This document shows positions 17,733 to 26,472 of a stretch of 64,000 bases of DNA, one piece after another. Location of the stretch: positions 78,556 to 142,555 of the forward strand of contig NZ_WIJK01000002.1 of the NCBI RefSeq assembly GCF_009496285.1, in the 5' to 3' direction. The translations under genes and the position numbers were made by a program. This DNA comes from Streptococcus mitis. GTDB taxonomy: Bacteria > Bacillota > Bacilli > Lactobacillales > Streptococcaceae. A model generated the notes under the pieces. It was not told the DNA's origin. It saw only the letters and a list, made by a program, of their open reading frames with translations, and did not search any database. How positions within the stretch are numbered: position 1 is the stretch's first letter; each line of letters opens with the position of its first letter.

Positions 17733-19940
17733 ATGATTGTATTAGAAGAGAAAACAAATCCTGATCCAACCTTATTCGTCGAAAAGCGTGACGGCAGACG
17801 CGTCATTTTTGATGTAGATAAGATTGACAAAGCCTTGCATAAGGCTGCGGAAAAAGTCATGGATGTAACCCCCTTGGTAGAAAAGCGTCTTAATACTCTA
17901 GTTGAACGTATTGTAGAAGAGATTCATAGTCGCTTTCCTCAAGGTGTAAAAATCTATGAAATCCAAAATATCGTAGAACATGAGTTATTGGAAGCTAAAG
18001 AATATGCCTTGGCAGAGGAATATATCACTTATAGAACTCAAAGGGATTTTGAGCGCTCAAAAGCAACAGATATCAACTTCAGTATCCATAAACTTCTCAA
18101 CAAAGACCAGGCAGTTGTCAATGAGAATGCTAATAAAGATAGTGATGTTTTTAATACCCAGCGTGATTTGACGGCGGGGATTGTTGGGAAATCAATCGGT
18201 CTTCAAATGCTTCCTAAGCATGTGGCTAATGCCCACCAAAAAGGGGATATCCACTATCACGATTTGGACTATAGCCCTTACACTCCGATGACCAACTGCT
18301 GTCTGATTGATTTTAAGGGTATGTTGGAAAATGGTTTTAAGATTGGGAATGCTGAGGTAGAGAGTCCTAAGTCTATTCAGACTGCGACTGCTCAGATATC
18401 GCAAATCATCGCCAACGTTGCATCAAGTCAGTATGGAGGCTGTTCAGCAGACCGTATCGATGAAGTCTTGGCTCCTTATGCAGAAAAAAATTACCAAAAA
18501 CACCTCAAAGATGCAGAGGAATGGGTACTGTCTGACAAGTGCGAAGAATATGCCTGGAAGAAAACCCAAAAAGACATCTATGATGCTATGCAATCATTGG
18601 AGTATGAAATCAATACCCTCTTCACTTCAAATGGGCAAACACCCTTTACTTCCCTTGGTTTCGGATTAGGAACCAATCGTTTTGAACGCGAAATTCAAAA
18701 GGCAATTTTAAACATTCGTATCAAGGGGCTTGGTTCAGAACACCGTACAGCTATCTTCCCTAAACTCATCTTCACTCTTAAAAGAGGACTTAACTTGGAG
18801 GAAGGCTCACCTAACTACGATATCAAGCAGTTGGCCCTTGAGTGTGCAACTAAGCGCATGTATCCAGATGTCTTGTCTTACGATAAGATTATCGAATTGA
18901 CAGGTTCTTTCAAGGTTCCGATGGGATGTCGTTCATTCCTTCAAGGATGGAAGGATGAAAATGGAGTAGAAGTTAATTCAGGTCGTATGAACCTAGGTGT
19001 GGTAACAGTCAATCTTCCTCGTATCGCCCTCGAGTCTGAAGGAGACCTGAACAAGTTCTGGGAAATCTTCAATGAGCGTATGAATATCGCTGAAGATGCT
19101 CTAGTTTATCGTGTGGAAAGAACCAAGGAAGCCACTCCAGCTAATGCACCAATTCTTTATCAATACGGAGCTTTTGGCCGTCGTCTTGGGAAAGAAGAAA
19201 GTGTTGATCAACTCTTTAAGAATCGCCGTGCTACTGTTTCGCTTGGCTACATTGGACTTTATGAGGTGGCAACAGTATTCTTTGGCAACAATTGGGAAAA
19301 CAATCCAGAAGCTAAAGAATTCACTCTTGATATCATTCGAGACATGAAACATCGAGTAGAAGAGTGGTCAGACCAATATGGCTATCACTTCTCTATTTAT
19401 TCGACACCATCTGAAAGTTTAACAGACCGCTTCTGTCGCCTGGATACAGAGAAATTCGGTTCTATTCCAGATATAACGGATAAAGAGTACTACACAAATT
19501 CCTTCCATTATGATGTCCGTAAAAATCCAACTCCTTTTGAAAAATTGGATTTCGAGAAGGTTTATCCAGAAGCGGGAGCATCAGGTGGATTTATCCACTA
19601 CTGTGAGTATCCTGTTCTTCAACAAAATCCAAAGGCCTTGGAAGCTGTTTGGGATTATGCTTATGACCGTGTAGGTTATCTAGGAACAAATACTCCGATT
19701 GATCGTTGCTACAAGTGTGATTTCGAAGGAGACTTTGATCCAACTGAGAGAGGATTTGCGTGTCCTAACTGTGGCAATAGTGATCCTAAAACAGTAGACG
19801 TGGTTAAACGAACCTGTGGCTATCTTGGGAACCCACAAGCGCGTCCGATGGTGAATGGACGCCACAAGGAAATTGCTGCGCGTGTGAAACACATGAACGG
19901 TTCAACTATTAAAACAGCAGGACATGAAGTAAGAAATTAG
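17733..19940 (+). CDS. nrdD: Anaerobic ribonucleoside-triphosphate reductase (class III)
   Basis: 735 aa. It reduces NTPs to dNTPs under anaerobic conditions using a glycyl radical. Seen: an N-terminal ATP-cone (VEKRDGRRVIFDVDKIDKAL, about 17-100); the long glycyl-radical barrel; a C-terminal zinc site with CYKC (659-662) and CPNC (677-680); and the radical Gly in RTCGYLG near residue 696. Its activase, nrdG, is encoded downstream after a GNAT gene. The stop codon lies in a 42-bp direct repeat that marks an insertion after the gene. Confidence 0.97.
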   Translation: MIVLEEKTNPDPTLFVEKRDGRRVIFDVDKIDKALHKAAEKVMDVTPLVEKRLNTLVERIVEEIHSRFPQGVKIYEIQNIVEHELLEAKEYALAEEYITYRTQRDFERSKATDINFSIHKLLNKDQAVVNENANKDSDVFNTQRDLTAGIVGKSIGLQMLPKHVANAHQKGDIHYHDLDYSPYTPMTNCCLIDFKGMLENGFKIGNAEVESPKSIQTATAQISQIIANVASSQYGGCSADRIDEVLAPYAEKNYQKHLKDAEEWVLSDKCEEYAWKKTQKDIYDAMQSLEYEINTLFTSNGQTPFTSLGFGLGTNRFEREIQKAILNIRIKGLGSEHRTAIFPKLIFTLKRGLNLEEGSPNYDIKQLALECATKRMYPDVLSYDKIIELTGSFKVPMGCRSFLQGWKDENGVEVNSGRMNLGVVTVNLPRIALESEGDLNKFWEIFNERMNIAEDALVYRVERTKEATPANAPILYQYGAFGRRLGKEESVDQLFKNRRATVSLGYIGLYEVATVFFGNNWENNPEAKEFTLDIIRDMKHRVEEWSDQYGYHFSIYSTPSESLTDRFCRLDTEKFGSIPDITDKEYYTNSFHYDVRKNPTPFEKLDFEKVYPEAGASGGFIHYCEYPVLQQNPKALEAVWDYAYDRVGYLGTNTPIDRCYKCDFEGDFDPTERGFACPNCGNSDPKTVDVVKRTCGYLGNPQARPMVNGRHKEIAARVKHMNGSTIKTAGHEVRN

Positions 19941-19977
19941 AAAGAGATAGAATGGGAAAATATCAATTAGATGATAA
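19936..19977 (+). repeat. 42-bp direct repeat, left copy
   Basis: Runs from the nrdD stop through a ribosome-site region and ATGGGAAAATATCAATTAG. It matches 20725-20766 at 41 of 42 positions. In this copy the reading frame MGKYQLDDK stops at once (TAG 19979-19981), so it is a broken duplicate of the start of the 46-aa gene. Confidence 0.95.
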
Positions 19978-20729
19978 ATAGAGCATTATGTTGGATAAAA
20001 AATAATTATAAGTTTGTAGTAGAGACGTTGCTAATTGGTTGTATAGGGCTTGTTCTCAGTGCTCAATCGAATCAATTGAGTAAGGTGGCTAATGCTATAG
20101 CAGAACAGGCAAATAGTCTCTCAAACGAGGCGAATAATGTGGCTAGAAAAGAATATGGAATTGAGATTACAGACATAGAGACGACTCCTCCCAAGTTGCA
20201 TGCACCAGTTCAAATAATGGGGGTTGAAGGGCTTACGATTGTAAATAAGACGTTAAACTACAATATAAACATTCGTGAATTAAATGGCGTCCAACAATTA
20301 AAACTGCTATCTGAGAATGGAAATGTTATTCAAAGCAGTAGTTCGAAACGTCCGTATCTCCTTTTTAAAAGAGAGGAGCTACAAAATGGTGAAATTAATT
20401 TATATTTTTCAGATGAAATTCGAGATGAGGATGGAAGCAAGGTTATTCATTCGGCGCCTTTAAACACATCAATTGAATCAATGGAGAAAATTGGTTATTA
20501 TCGTTACTTTTACATATTAGCAGAATACAATGAATCATTTCAATTGTATTTAGTGGCAATGAAAAATTCACATAAAGGAGAAGAACTGTTTGAAAAATAC
20601 AAAGTATATAATAAATTTGATATTCATGAGTTAAAATACTCGGATGATGAAGTATTTAAAGAGCTTGATTATAAAATGGCAGAGCAGTACGAAATGATTT
20701 ATAATCATTATAGTGAATTGAAGCATTAG
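19971..20729 (+). CDS. Membrane-anchored coiled-coil protein, unrecognised, inserted gene
   Basis: 252 aa. A short N-terminus (MINRALCWIKNNYKF) leads to one membrane helix (about 16-32). A heptad-like stretch rich in Asn/Ala (LSKVANAIAEQANSLSNEAN, about 38-57) is followed by a soluble alpha/beta domain to the end (YNHYSELKH). No catalytic motif or family recognised. The DNA is AT-rich with many ATA and AGA codons, unlike its neighbours. The ATG lies inside the left 42-bp repeat, overlaps the truncated MGKYQLDDK frame and has no Shine-Dalgarno of its own, so translation may depend on coupling. The stop lies in the right repeat. Likely a horizontally acquired cargo gene. Confidence 0.75.
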   Translation: MINRALCWIKNNYKFVVETLLIGCIGLVLSAQSNQLSKVANAIAEQANSLSNEANNVARKEYGIEITDIETTPPKLHAPVQIMGVEGLTIVNKTLNYNINIRELNGVQQLKLLSENGNVIQSSSSKRPYLLFKREELQNGEINLYFSDEIRDEDGSKVIHSAPLNTSIESMEKIGYYRYFYILAEYNESFQLYLVAMKNSHKGEELFEKYKVYNKFDIHELKYSDDEVFKELDYKMAEQYEMIYNHYSELKH

Positions 20730-20766
20730 AAAGAAATAGAATGGGAAAATATCAATTAGATGATAA
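20725..20766 (+). repeat. 42-bp direct repeat, right copy
   Basis: Matches 19936-19977 with one mismatch. This copy continues into the intact 46-aa gene and is therefore the likely original sequence. Confidence 0.95.
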
Positions 20767-20881
20767 GGGAAAGGCCTTGGTTCAACGATTCCACGAAAAA
20801 CATTCAAAGGGTGGAGTTAATAAAAAAGACCGAGTGGCTAGCCTAAGAGAGCAATTTTTAAATAAGAATAAGAAAAAGTGA
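20741..20881 (+). CDS. 46-aa basic protein of the nrd locus, unrecognised
   Basis: Reads MGKYQLDDKGKALVQRFHEK and ends NKNKKK, strongly basic with a helical centre (RVASLREQFL). It lies between nrdD and the GNAT gene, where pneumococcus also has a small hypothetical gene (recalled). No strong Shine-Dalgarno (AGAAATAG). Its first nine codons are duplicated at 19952-19978. Its last codons are part of a terminator stem. Function unknown; the conserved place and basic nature suggest nucleic-acid or protein binding at most. Confidence 0.65.
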   Translation: MGKYQLDDKGKALVQRFHEKHSKGGVNKKDRVASLREQFLNKNKKK

Positions 20882-20902
20882 GAGTCCGCTCTCGCTTTTC
20901 TC
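20873..20902 (+). terminator. Terminator overlapping end of 46-aa gene
   Basis: A stem of about 11 bp, AAAAAGTGAGAG / CTCTCGCTTTT, with a TCCG loop (one G-U), followed by TTTTCTCTT. It may reduce read-through into the GNAT and nrdG genes. Confidence 0.6.
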
Positions 20903-20918
20903 TTAGTTGGAGGTAAAG

Positions 20919-21419
20919 ATGATATTACGCAGACCAAGATTGGCAGATAAAGAAACAATTTTAGAGATGATGTCAGAGTTTGAGCAGACTCAATCAGCCC
21001 ACAATGGAGGATTTTGGGATACTGAGAACTTTGACTATGAAAAGTGGTTGGAAACTAGCCATAATAAAGAAATGGGAATAGGATTGCTGGAAAATCGCGT
21101 TCCATCAATTCAGTTCGTATTGTTTGATGAATCAGGCCATGCTTTAGGTTTTTTAAATTTACGGTTGAGACTGAATGAGGGTTTACTGAATTATGCTGGC
21201 CATATTGGCTATTCTATCCGCCCTTCCGAAAGAGGCAAAGGATATGCCAAGGAAGCTCTCCGTCAAGGTCTACAAGTGGCTAAAGAAAAGAACATCCATC
21301 GTGCTCTGGTGAATTGTAGCGCGGAAAATCCAGCAAGCCGAGCTGTTATCTTAGCTAATGGTGGAGAGTTGGAGGATGTTCGAAATGGAACGGAGCGCTA
21401 TTGGATAGAGTTGGAGTAG
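20919..21419 (+). CDS. GNAT family N-acetyltransferase
   Basis: 166 aa. Starts MILRRPRLADKETILEMM at 20919 with GGAGG at 20909-20913; a TTG at 20907 in the same frame is rejected. The acetyl-CoA binding motif A is IGYSIRPSERGKGYAKEAL (about 98-116, pattern R/Q-x-x-G-x-G/A), and the end has NCSAENPASRAVILANGGE, as in RimJ/RimL-like GNATs. The substrate amine is unknown. It ends 5 bp before the nrdG start, so it is co-transcribed with nrdG, a conserved arrangement in streptococci. Confidence 0.9.
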   Translation: MILRRPRLADKETILEMMSEFEQTQSAHNGGFWDTENFDYEKWLETSHNKEMGIGLLENRVPSIQFVLFDESGHALGFLNLRLRLNEGLLNYAGHIGYSIRPSERGKGYAKEALRQGLQVAKEKNIHRALVNCSAENPASRAVILANGGELEDVRNGTERYWIELE

Positions 21420-21424
21420 AAAGC

Positions 21425-22021
21425 ATGACATGGAATACACCAAAACCAGGCGAGTGGAAGAGTGAGGAGCTTAGTCAAGGGCGTATCATTGACTATAAGG
21501 CTTTTAACTTTGTGGATGGAGAAGGGGTGCGCAATTCTCTCTATGTAGCCGGCTGCATGTTTCACTGTGAGGGCTGTTACAATGTAGCGACCTGGTCTTT
21601 CAATGCAGGAATTCCTTATACGCCAGAATTGGAAGAACAAATCATGGCAGACTTAGCCCAGCCCTATGTTCAAGGATTGACTTTGCTAGGAGGAGAGCCA
21701 TTCCTCAATACAGGTATTCTTTTGCCCCTTGTAAAACGCATTCGAAAGGAATTGCCAGAAAAAGACATCTGGTCTTGGACAGGCTACACTTGGGAAGAAA
21801 TGATGCTGGAAACTCCAGATAAGCTAGAGCTTTTATCTATGATTGATATCCTGGTCGATGGTCGCTATGATCGGAGCAAGAGAAATCTTATGCTTCAATT
21901 CCGCGGCTCTTCCAATCAACGAATTATCGATGTACAAAAGTCTCTCCAAAGTGGAAAGGTAGTCATTTGGGACAAGCTTAACGATGGAAAAGAAAGCTAT
22001 GAACAGGTGAAGAGAGAATGA
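21425..22021 (+). CDS. nrdG: Anaerobic ribonucleotide reductase activating protein
   Basis: 198 aa. A radical-SAM enzyme with the CxxxCxxC cluster motif in GCMFHCEGCYN. It uses S-adenosylmethionine to put the glycyl radical on NrdD. Also seen: VDGEGVRNSLYVAG before the cysteines and LLGGEPFLN after them. The start MTWNTPKPGEW at 21425 is chosen over an upstream in-frame ATG that overlaps the GNAT end. The following kinase-like gene overlaps it by 4 nt (ATGA). Confidence 0.95.
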   Translation: MTWNTPKPGEWKSEELSQGRIIDYKAFNFVDGEGVRNSLYVAGCMFHCEGCYNVATWSFNAGIPYTPELEEQIMADLAQPYVQGLTLLGGEPFLNTGILLPLVKRIRKELPEKDIWSWTGYTWEEMMLETPDKLELLSMIDILVDGRYDRSKRNLMLQFRGSSNQRIIDVQKSLQSGKVVIWDKLNDGKESYEQVKRE

Positions 22022-22641
22022 AGAAAAAAGAATTAATAGAAAGACTAGTATCAGAAATAGAGTCGGGAAAAGTAAAAACGCTGGGTATCTACGGTCACGG
22101 CGCTTCAGGAAAATCAACTTTTGCTCAAGAATTGTACCAAATATTGGATGCTGAAAAGGTAAATTTACTAGAGACAGATCCCTATATTACTTCGGGACGA
22201 CATTTAGTAGTACCTAAAGAGACACCAGACCAAAAGGTGACAGCATGTTTACCGGTAGCGCATGAGCTGGCAAGTTTACAAAGAGATATTCTTGCTCTGC
22301 AAGCGGGTATGGACATCTTGACAATTGAGGAACCTTGGAAGGCTAGCGAGATCTTATCTGGAGCAAAACCAATTCTGATAGTCGAAGGGATGTCTGTGGG
22401 TTTTCTACCCAAGGAACTCTTTGACAAAACCATTTGTTTCTACACAGATGAGGAGACCGAATTAAAGAGACGTCTAGCTCGAGATACGACTGTGAGAAAT
22501 GGCGATGCATCCATTATATTGGCTAGTCAGCAGATGAGACGAGAGCAGTATCTACAATACTATAAAGAAACCGAGTCAAGAGCTGATATCTTGGTAGATC
22601 AATCAGATGATAAATTTCAAATTAAAACTAACATTATATAG
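22018..22641 (+). CDS. P-loop kinase, uridine-kinase-like
   Basis: 207 aa. Walker A GHGASGKST near residue 27 and a hydrophobic strand ILIVEGMSVGF near 120, as in the uridine kinase / phosphoribulokinase fold. A lid-like basic stretch, ELKRRLARDTTVRNG, follows. It probably phosphorylates a nucleoside or small metabolite; true uridine kinase (udk) motifs are only partly present, so the substrate is open. It overlaps nrdG by 4 nt and completes the operon. No clear terminator before the S10 promoter. Confidence 0.75.
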   Translation: MKKKELIERLVSEIESGKVKTLGIYGHGASGKSTFAQELYQILDAEKVNLLETDPYITSGRHLVVPKETPDQKVTACLPVAHELASLQRDILALQAGMDILTIEEPWKASEILSGAKPILIVEGMSVGFLPKELFDKTICFYTDEETELKRRLARDTTVRNGDASIILASQQMRREQYLQYYKETESRADILVDQSDDKFQIKTNII

Positions 22642-22741
22642 AAGAAAAGACAGATAATCTAGCACTTAAATATGAAAATTTATTAAAATGGAATAAGAAA
22701 ACAGTTTCATCTAAAAAATTTAAAAAAACCTGTCAAATCCC

Positions 22742-22905
22742 TTGCAATCGCAGGGGCTTTGTGTTATTCTATTATGGTGCTGTAAATTACAGCTTTAGCT
22801 TTGATGCAAGAGGTTGCGACACGCTCGGTTGCATTGCCACGCAACGCGCGTCGGTTTTCTTGTGGAGCTAGCCTATTATCTTAAATAGACGAAAAGGAGA
22901 AAAAG
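22742..22905 (+). promoter_or_regulatory. S10 operon promoter and structured leader
   Basis: TTGCAA (22742-22747), 17 bp, TATTCT (22765-22770). The ~130-nt leader contains GTTGCG and CGCAAC arms around 22813-22846 and a GC-rich stretch unlike the AT-rich surroundings, so a folded leader is likely. The L4-type autoregulatory leader of enteric bacteria is not recognisable by eye. Confidence 0.65.
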
Positions 22906-23214
22906 ATGGCAAACAAAAAAATCCGTATCCGTTTGAAAGCTTACGAACACCGTACGCTTGACACAGCGGCTGCAAAAATCGTAGAATCAGCTACTCGTAC
23001 AGGTGCACAAGTTGCGGGTCCAATCCCACTTCCAACTGAGCGTAGCCTCTACACAATCATTCGTGCGACTCACAAATACAAAGACTCTCGCGAACAATTT
23101 GAAATGCGTACACACAAACGTTTGATCGATATCGTTAACCCAACTCAAAAAACAGTTGACGCTTTGATGAAATTGGATCTTCCAAGTGGTGTAAACGTAG
23201 AAATCAAACTTTAA
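22906..23214 (+). CDS. rpsJ: 30S ribosomal protein S10
   Basis: 102 aa, full length. Starts [19 protein letters not shown]; conserved [13 protein letters not shown] and [17 protein letters not shown]. It binds the 30S head and, as NusE, joins NusB in transcription antitermination. First gene of the S10-spc-alpha superoperon, preceded by its promoter and GGAG site. The 82 bp to rplC are AT-rich with a weak GAGC/GCTC hairpin. Confidence 0.98.
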
Positions 23215-23296
23215 TTTAAAGCTTGATAACTTGAGCATAAAAAACGCTCGTTAAAAACTTTTTGAATAAAAAATATAGAAAAGGAACTATTTTCTC

Positions 23297-23923
23297 ATGA
23301 CAAAAGGAATCTTAGGGAAAAAAGTGGGAATGACTCAAATCTTCACTGAAGCTGGCGAATTGATCCCTGTAACAGTTATTGAAGCAACTCCAAACGTTGT
23401 TCTTCAAGTTAAAACTGTTGAAACAGACGGATATAACGCTATCCAAGTTGGTTTTGATGACAAACGCGAAGTATTGAGCAACAAACCTGCTAAAGGACAT
23501 GTAGCAAAAGCTAACACGGCTCCTAAGCGCTTCATTCGTGAATTCAAAAACGTTGAAGGCTTGGAAGTTGGTGCTGAAATCACAGTTGAAACTTTCGCAG
23601 CTGGAGATGTTGTTGACGTAACTGGTACTTCTAAAGGTAAAGGTTTCCAAGGTGTTATCAAACGCCACGGACAATCACGTGGACCTATGGCTCACGGTTC
23701 TCGTTACCACCGTCGTCCAGGTTCTATGGGACCTGTTGCACCTAACCGCGTATTCAAAGGTAAAAACCTTGCAGGACGTATGGGTGGCGACCGTGTAACA
23801 ATTCAAAACCTTGAAGTTGTACAAGTTGTTCCAGAAAAGAACGTTATCCTTATCAAAGGTAACGTACCAGGTGCTAAGAAATCTCTTATCACTATCAAAT
23901 CAGCAGTTAAAGCTGGTAAATAA
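23297..23923 (+). CDS. rplC: 50S ribosomal protein L3
   Basis: 208 aa. Starts [16 protein letters not shown], a universal L3 opening; the conserved loop [20 protein letters not shown] reaches toward the peptidyl-transferase centre. It is an early assembly protein of 23S rRNA domain VI. ATG at 23297 after AAAGGAAC. It is followed after 24 bp by rplD. Confidence 0.98.
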
Positions 23924-23947
23924 TAAGGAAAGGGGAATACAGTCAAA

Positions 23948-24571
23948 ATGGCAAATGTAACATTATTCGACCAAACTGGTAAACAAGCGGGCGAAGTTGT
24001 TCTTAACGATGCAATCTTTGGTATCGAACCAAACCAATCTGTTGTGTTTGATGTCATCATCAGCCAACGTGCTAGCCTTCGTCAAGGAACTCACGCTGTT
24101 AAAAACCGTTCAGCCGTTTCAGGTGGCGGACGCAAACCATGGCGTCAAAAGGGAACTGGACGTGCTCGTCAAGGTTCTATCCGCTCTCCACAATGGCGTG
24201 GTGGTGGAATCGTCTTCGGACCAACTCCACGTAGCTATGCGTACAAACTTCCTCAAAAAGTTCGTCGCCTTGCACTAAAATCTGTTTACTCAGAAAAAGT
24301 TGCTGAAAACAAATTTGTAGCCGTTGATTCTCTTGAATTTACAGCTCCAAAAACTGCTGAATTTGCAAAAGTTCTTGCAGCTTTGAGCATCGATTCTAAA
24401 GTCCTTGTTATTCTTGAAGAAGGAAACGAATTCGCAGCTCTTTCAGCTCGTAACCTTCCAAACGTGAAAGTTGCGACTGCTACAACTGCAAGTGTTCTTG
24501 ACATCGCAAATAGTGACAAACTTCTTGTTACTCAAGCAGCTATCTCTAAAATCGAGGAGGTTCTTGCATAA
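23948..24571 (+). CDS. rplD: 50S ribosomal protein L4
   Basis: 207 aa. Starts [17 protein letters not shown]; the exit-tunnel loop [18 protein letters not shown] is intact. It lines the peptide exit tunnel, and changes in this loop give macrolide resistance; the loop here shows the usual wild-type residues. Its stop shares a base with the rplW start (overlap TAATG), giving tight coupling. Confidence 0.98.
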
Positions 24572-24867
24572 TGAATTTGTATGATGTTATCAAAAAACCT
24601 GTTATCACTGAAAGCTCAATGGCTCAACTTGAAGCAGGCAAATATGTATTTGAAGTTGACACTCGTGCGCACAAACTTTTGATCAAGCAAGCTGTTGAAG
24701 CTGCTTTCGAAGGTGTTAAAGTTGCAAATGTTAACACAATTAACGTAAAACCTAAAGCTAAACGTGTTGGACGTTACACTGGTTTTACTAACAAAACTAA
24801 AAAAGCTATCATCACTCTTACAGCTGATTCAAAAGCAATCGAGTTGTTTGCTGCTGAAGCTGAATAA
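24571..24867 (+). CDS. rplW: 50S ribosomal protein L23
   Basis: 98 aa. Starts [17 protein letters not shown], with the conserved [18 protein letters not shown] segment. It sits at the tunnel exit and docks trigger factor and SRP. The ATG overlaps the rplD stop by one base; GGAGG lies within the rplD end. Confidence 0.98.
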
Positions 24868-24884
24868 TCTAAGGAGGAAATATC

Positions 24885-25718
24885 GTGGGAATTCGTGTTT
24901 ATAAACCAACAACAAACGGTCGCCGTAATATGACTTCTTTGGATTTCGCTGAAATCACAACAAGCACACCTGAAAAAACTTTGCTTGTTGCTTTGAAGAA
25001 CAAGGCTGGTCGTAACAACAACGGTCGTATCACAGTTCGTCACCAAGGTGGTGGACACAAACGTTTCTACCGTTTGGTTGACTTTAAACGTAACAAAGAT
25101 AACGTTGAAGCAGTTGTTAAAACTATCGAGTACGATCCAAACCGTTCTGCAAACATCGCTCTTGTACACTACACTGACGGTGTGAAAGCATACATCATCG
25201 CTCCAAAAGGTCTTGAAGTTGGTCAACGTATCGTTTCAGGTCCTGAAGCAGATATCAAAGTAGGTAACGCTCTTCCACTTGCTAATATCCCAGTTGGTAC
25301 TTTGGTCCACAACATTGAGTTGAAACCAGGTCGTGGTGGTGAATTGGTTCGTGCTGCTGGAGCTTCTGCTCAAGTATTGGGACAAGAAGGTAAATACGTT
25401 CTTGTTCGTCTTCAATCAGGCGAAGTTCGTATGATTCTTGGAACTTGTCGTGCTACAGTTGGTGTTGTCGGAAACGAACAACATGGACTTGTAAACCTTG
25501 GTAAAGCAGGACGTAGCCGCTGGAAAGGTATCCGCCCAACAGTTCGTGGTTCTGTAATGAACCCTAACGATCACCCACACGGTGGTGGTGAAGGTAAAGC
25601 ACCAGTTGGTCGTAAAGCACCATCTACTCCATGGGGCAAACCTGCTCTTGGTCTTAAAACTCGTAACAAGAAAGCGAAATCTGACAAACTTATCGTTCGT
25701 CGTCGCAACGAGAAATAA
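24885..25718 (+). CDS. rplB: 50S ribosomal protein L2
   Basis: 277 aa, GTG start after AAGGAGG. N-terminal [17 protein letters not shown]. The conserved [15 protein letters not shown] near residue 230 contains the histidine close to the peptidyl-transferase centre. It is needed for subunit association and catalysis. It is followed by a 104-bp spacer with two hairpins before rpsS. Confidence 0.98.
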   Translation: MGIRVYKPTTNGRRNMTSLDFAEITTSTPEKTLLVALKNKAGRNNNGRITVRHQGGGHKRFYRLVDFKRNKDNVEAVVKTIEYDPNRSANIALVHYTDGVKAYIIAPKGLEVGQRIVSGPEADIKVGNALPLANIPVGTLVHNIELKPGRGGELVRAAGASAQVLGQEGKYVLVRLQSGEVRMILGTCRATVGVVGNEQHGLVNLGKAGRSRWKGIRPTVRGSVMNPNDHPHGGGEGKAPVGRKAPSTPWGKPALGLKTRNKKAKSDKLIVRRRNEK

Positions 25719-25822
25719 TTTAAAACTAGTCGCTTAAGCAACTAGGAAATTCCGCCAGCTCGGTAGCGCTCCTTGTGAGCGCAAGCCGCTGTGGTACAAA
25801 ATTTAAAGGAGAAAATATAAAA
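25719..25822 (+). promoter_or_regulatory. Structured rplB-rpsS spacer
   Basis: Holds CTAGT / ACTAG arms around GCTTAAGC (about 25727-25746). A perfect 6-bp GCGCTC / GAGCGC hairpin with a CTTGT loop is nested in CAGC / GCTG arms (about 25755-25793). No T-run, so not a normal terminator; a processing or regulatory element is possible. Confidence 0.5.
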
Positions 25823-26104
25823 ATGGGACGCAGTCTTAAAAAAGGACCTTTCGTCGATGAGCATTTGATGAAAAAAGTTGAAGCTCAAGCTAACGACGAA
25901 AAGAAAAAAGTTATCAAAACTTGGTCACGTCGTTCAACGATCTTCCCAAGTTTCATTGGTTACACAATCGCAGTTTATGATGGACGTAAACACGTACCTG
26001 TTTACATCCAAGAAGACATGGTAGGTCACAAACTTGGTGAATTTGCACCAACTCGTACTTACAAAGGTCACGCCGCAGACGACAAGAAGACACGTAGAAA
26101 ATAA
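25823..26104 (+). CDS. rpsS: 30S ribosomal protein S19
   Basis: 93 aa. Starts [18 protein letters not shown] and has the conserved [19 protein letters not shown]. The upstream in-frame extension lies in the structured spacer and is rejected; the ATG at 25823 has AAAGGAG. It binds 16S rRNA in the 30S head together with S13. Confidence 0.97.
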
Positions 26105-26115
26105 GGAGAACATAA

Positions 26116-26460
26116 ATGGCAGAAATTACTTCAGCTAAAGCAATGGCTCGCACAGTACGTGTTTCACCTCGTAAATCACGTCTTGTTCTTGACAACATCC
26201 GTGGTAAAAGCGTAGCCGATGCAATCGCAATTTTGACATTCACTCCAAACAAAGCTGCTGAAATCATCTTGAAAGTTTTGAACTCAGCTGTAGCTAACGC
26301 TGAAAACAACTTTGGTTTGGATAAAGCTAACTTGGTAGTATCTGAAGCATTCGCAAACGAAGGACCAACTATGAAACGTTTCCGTCCACGTGCGAAAGGT
26401 TCAGCTTCACCAATCAACAAACGTACAGCTCACATCACTGTAGCTGTTGCAGAAAAATAA
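26116..26460 (+). CDS. rplV: 50S ribosomal protein L22
   Basis: 114 aa. Starts [20 protein letters not shown]. The tunnel-lining hairpin near the C-terminus ([17 protein letters not shown]) is complete, with no insertion or deletion of the kind linked to macrolide resistance. AAGGAG before the ATG; 11 bp after rpsS. Confidence 0.98.
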   Translation: MAEITSAKAMARTVRVSPRKSRLVLDNIRGKSVADAIAILTFTPNKAAEIILKVLNSAVANAENNFGLDKANLVVSEAFANEGPTMKRFRPRAKGSASPINKRTAHITVAVAEK

Positions 26461-26472
26461 GGAGGTAAAATC

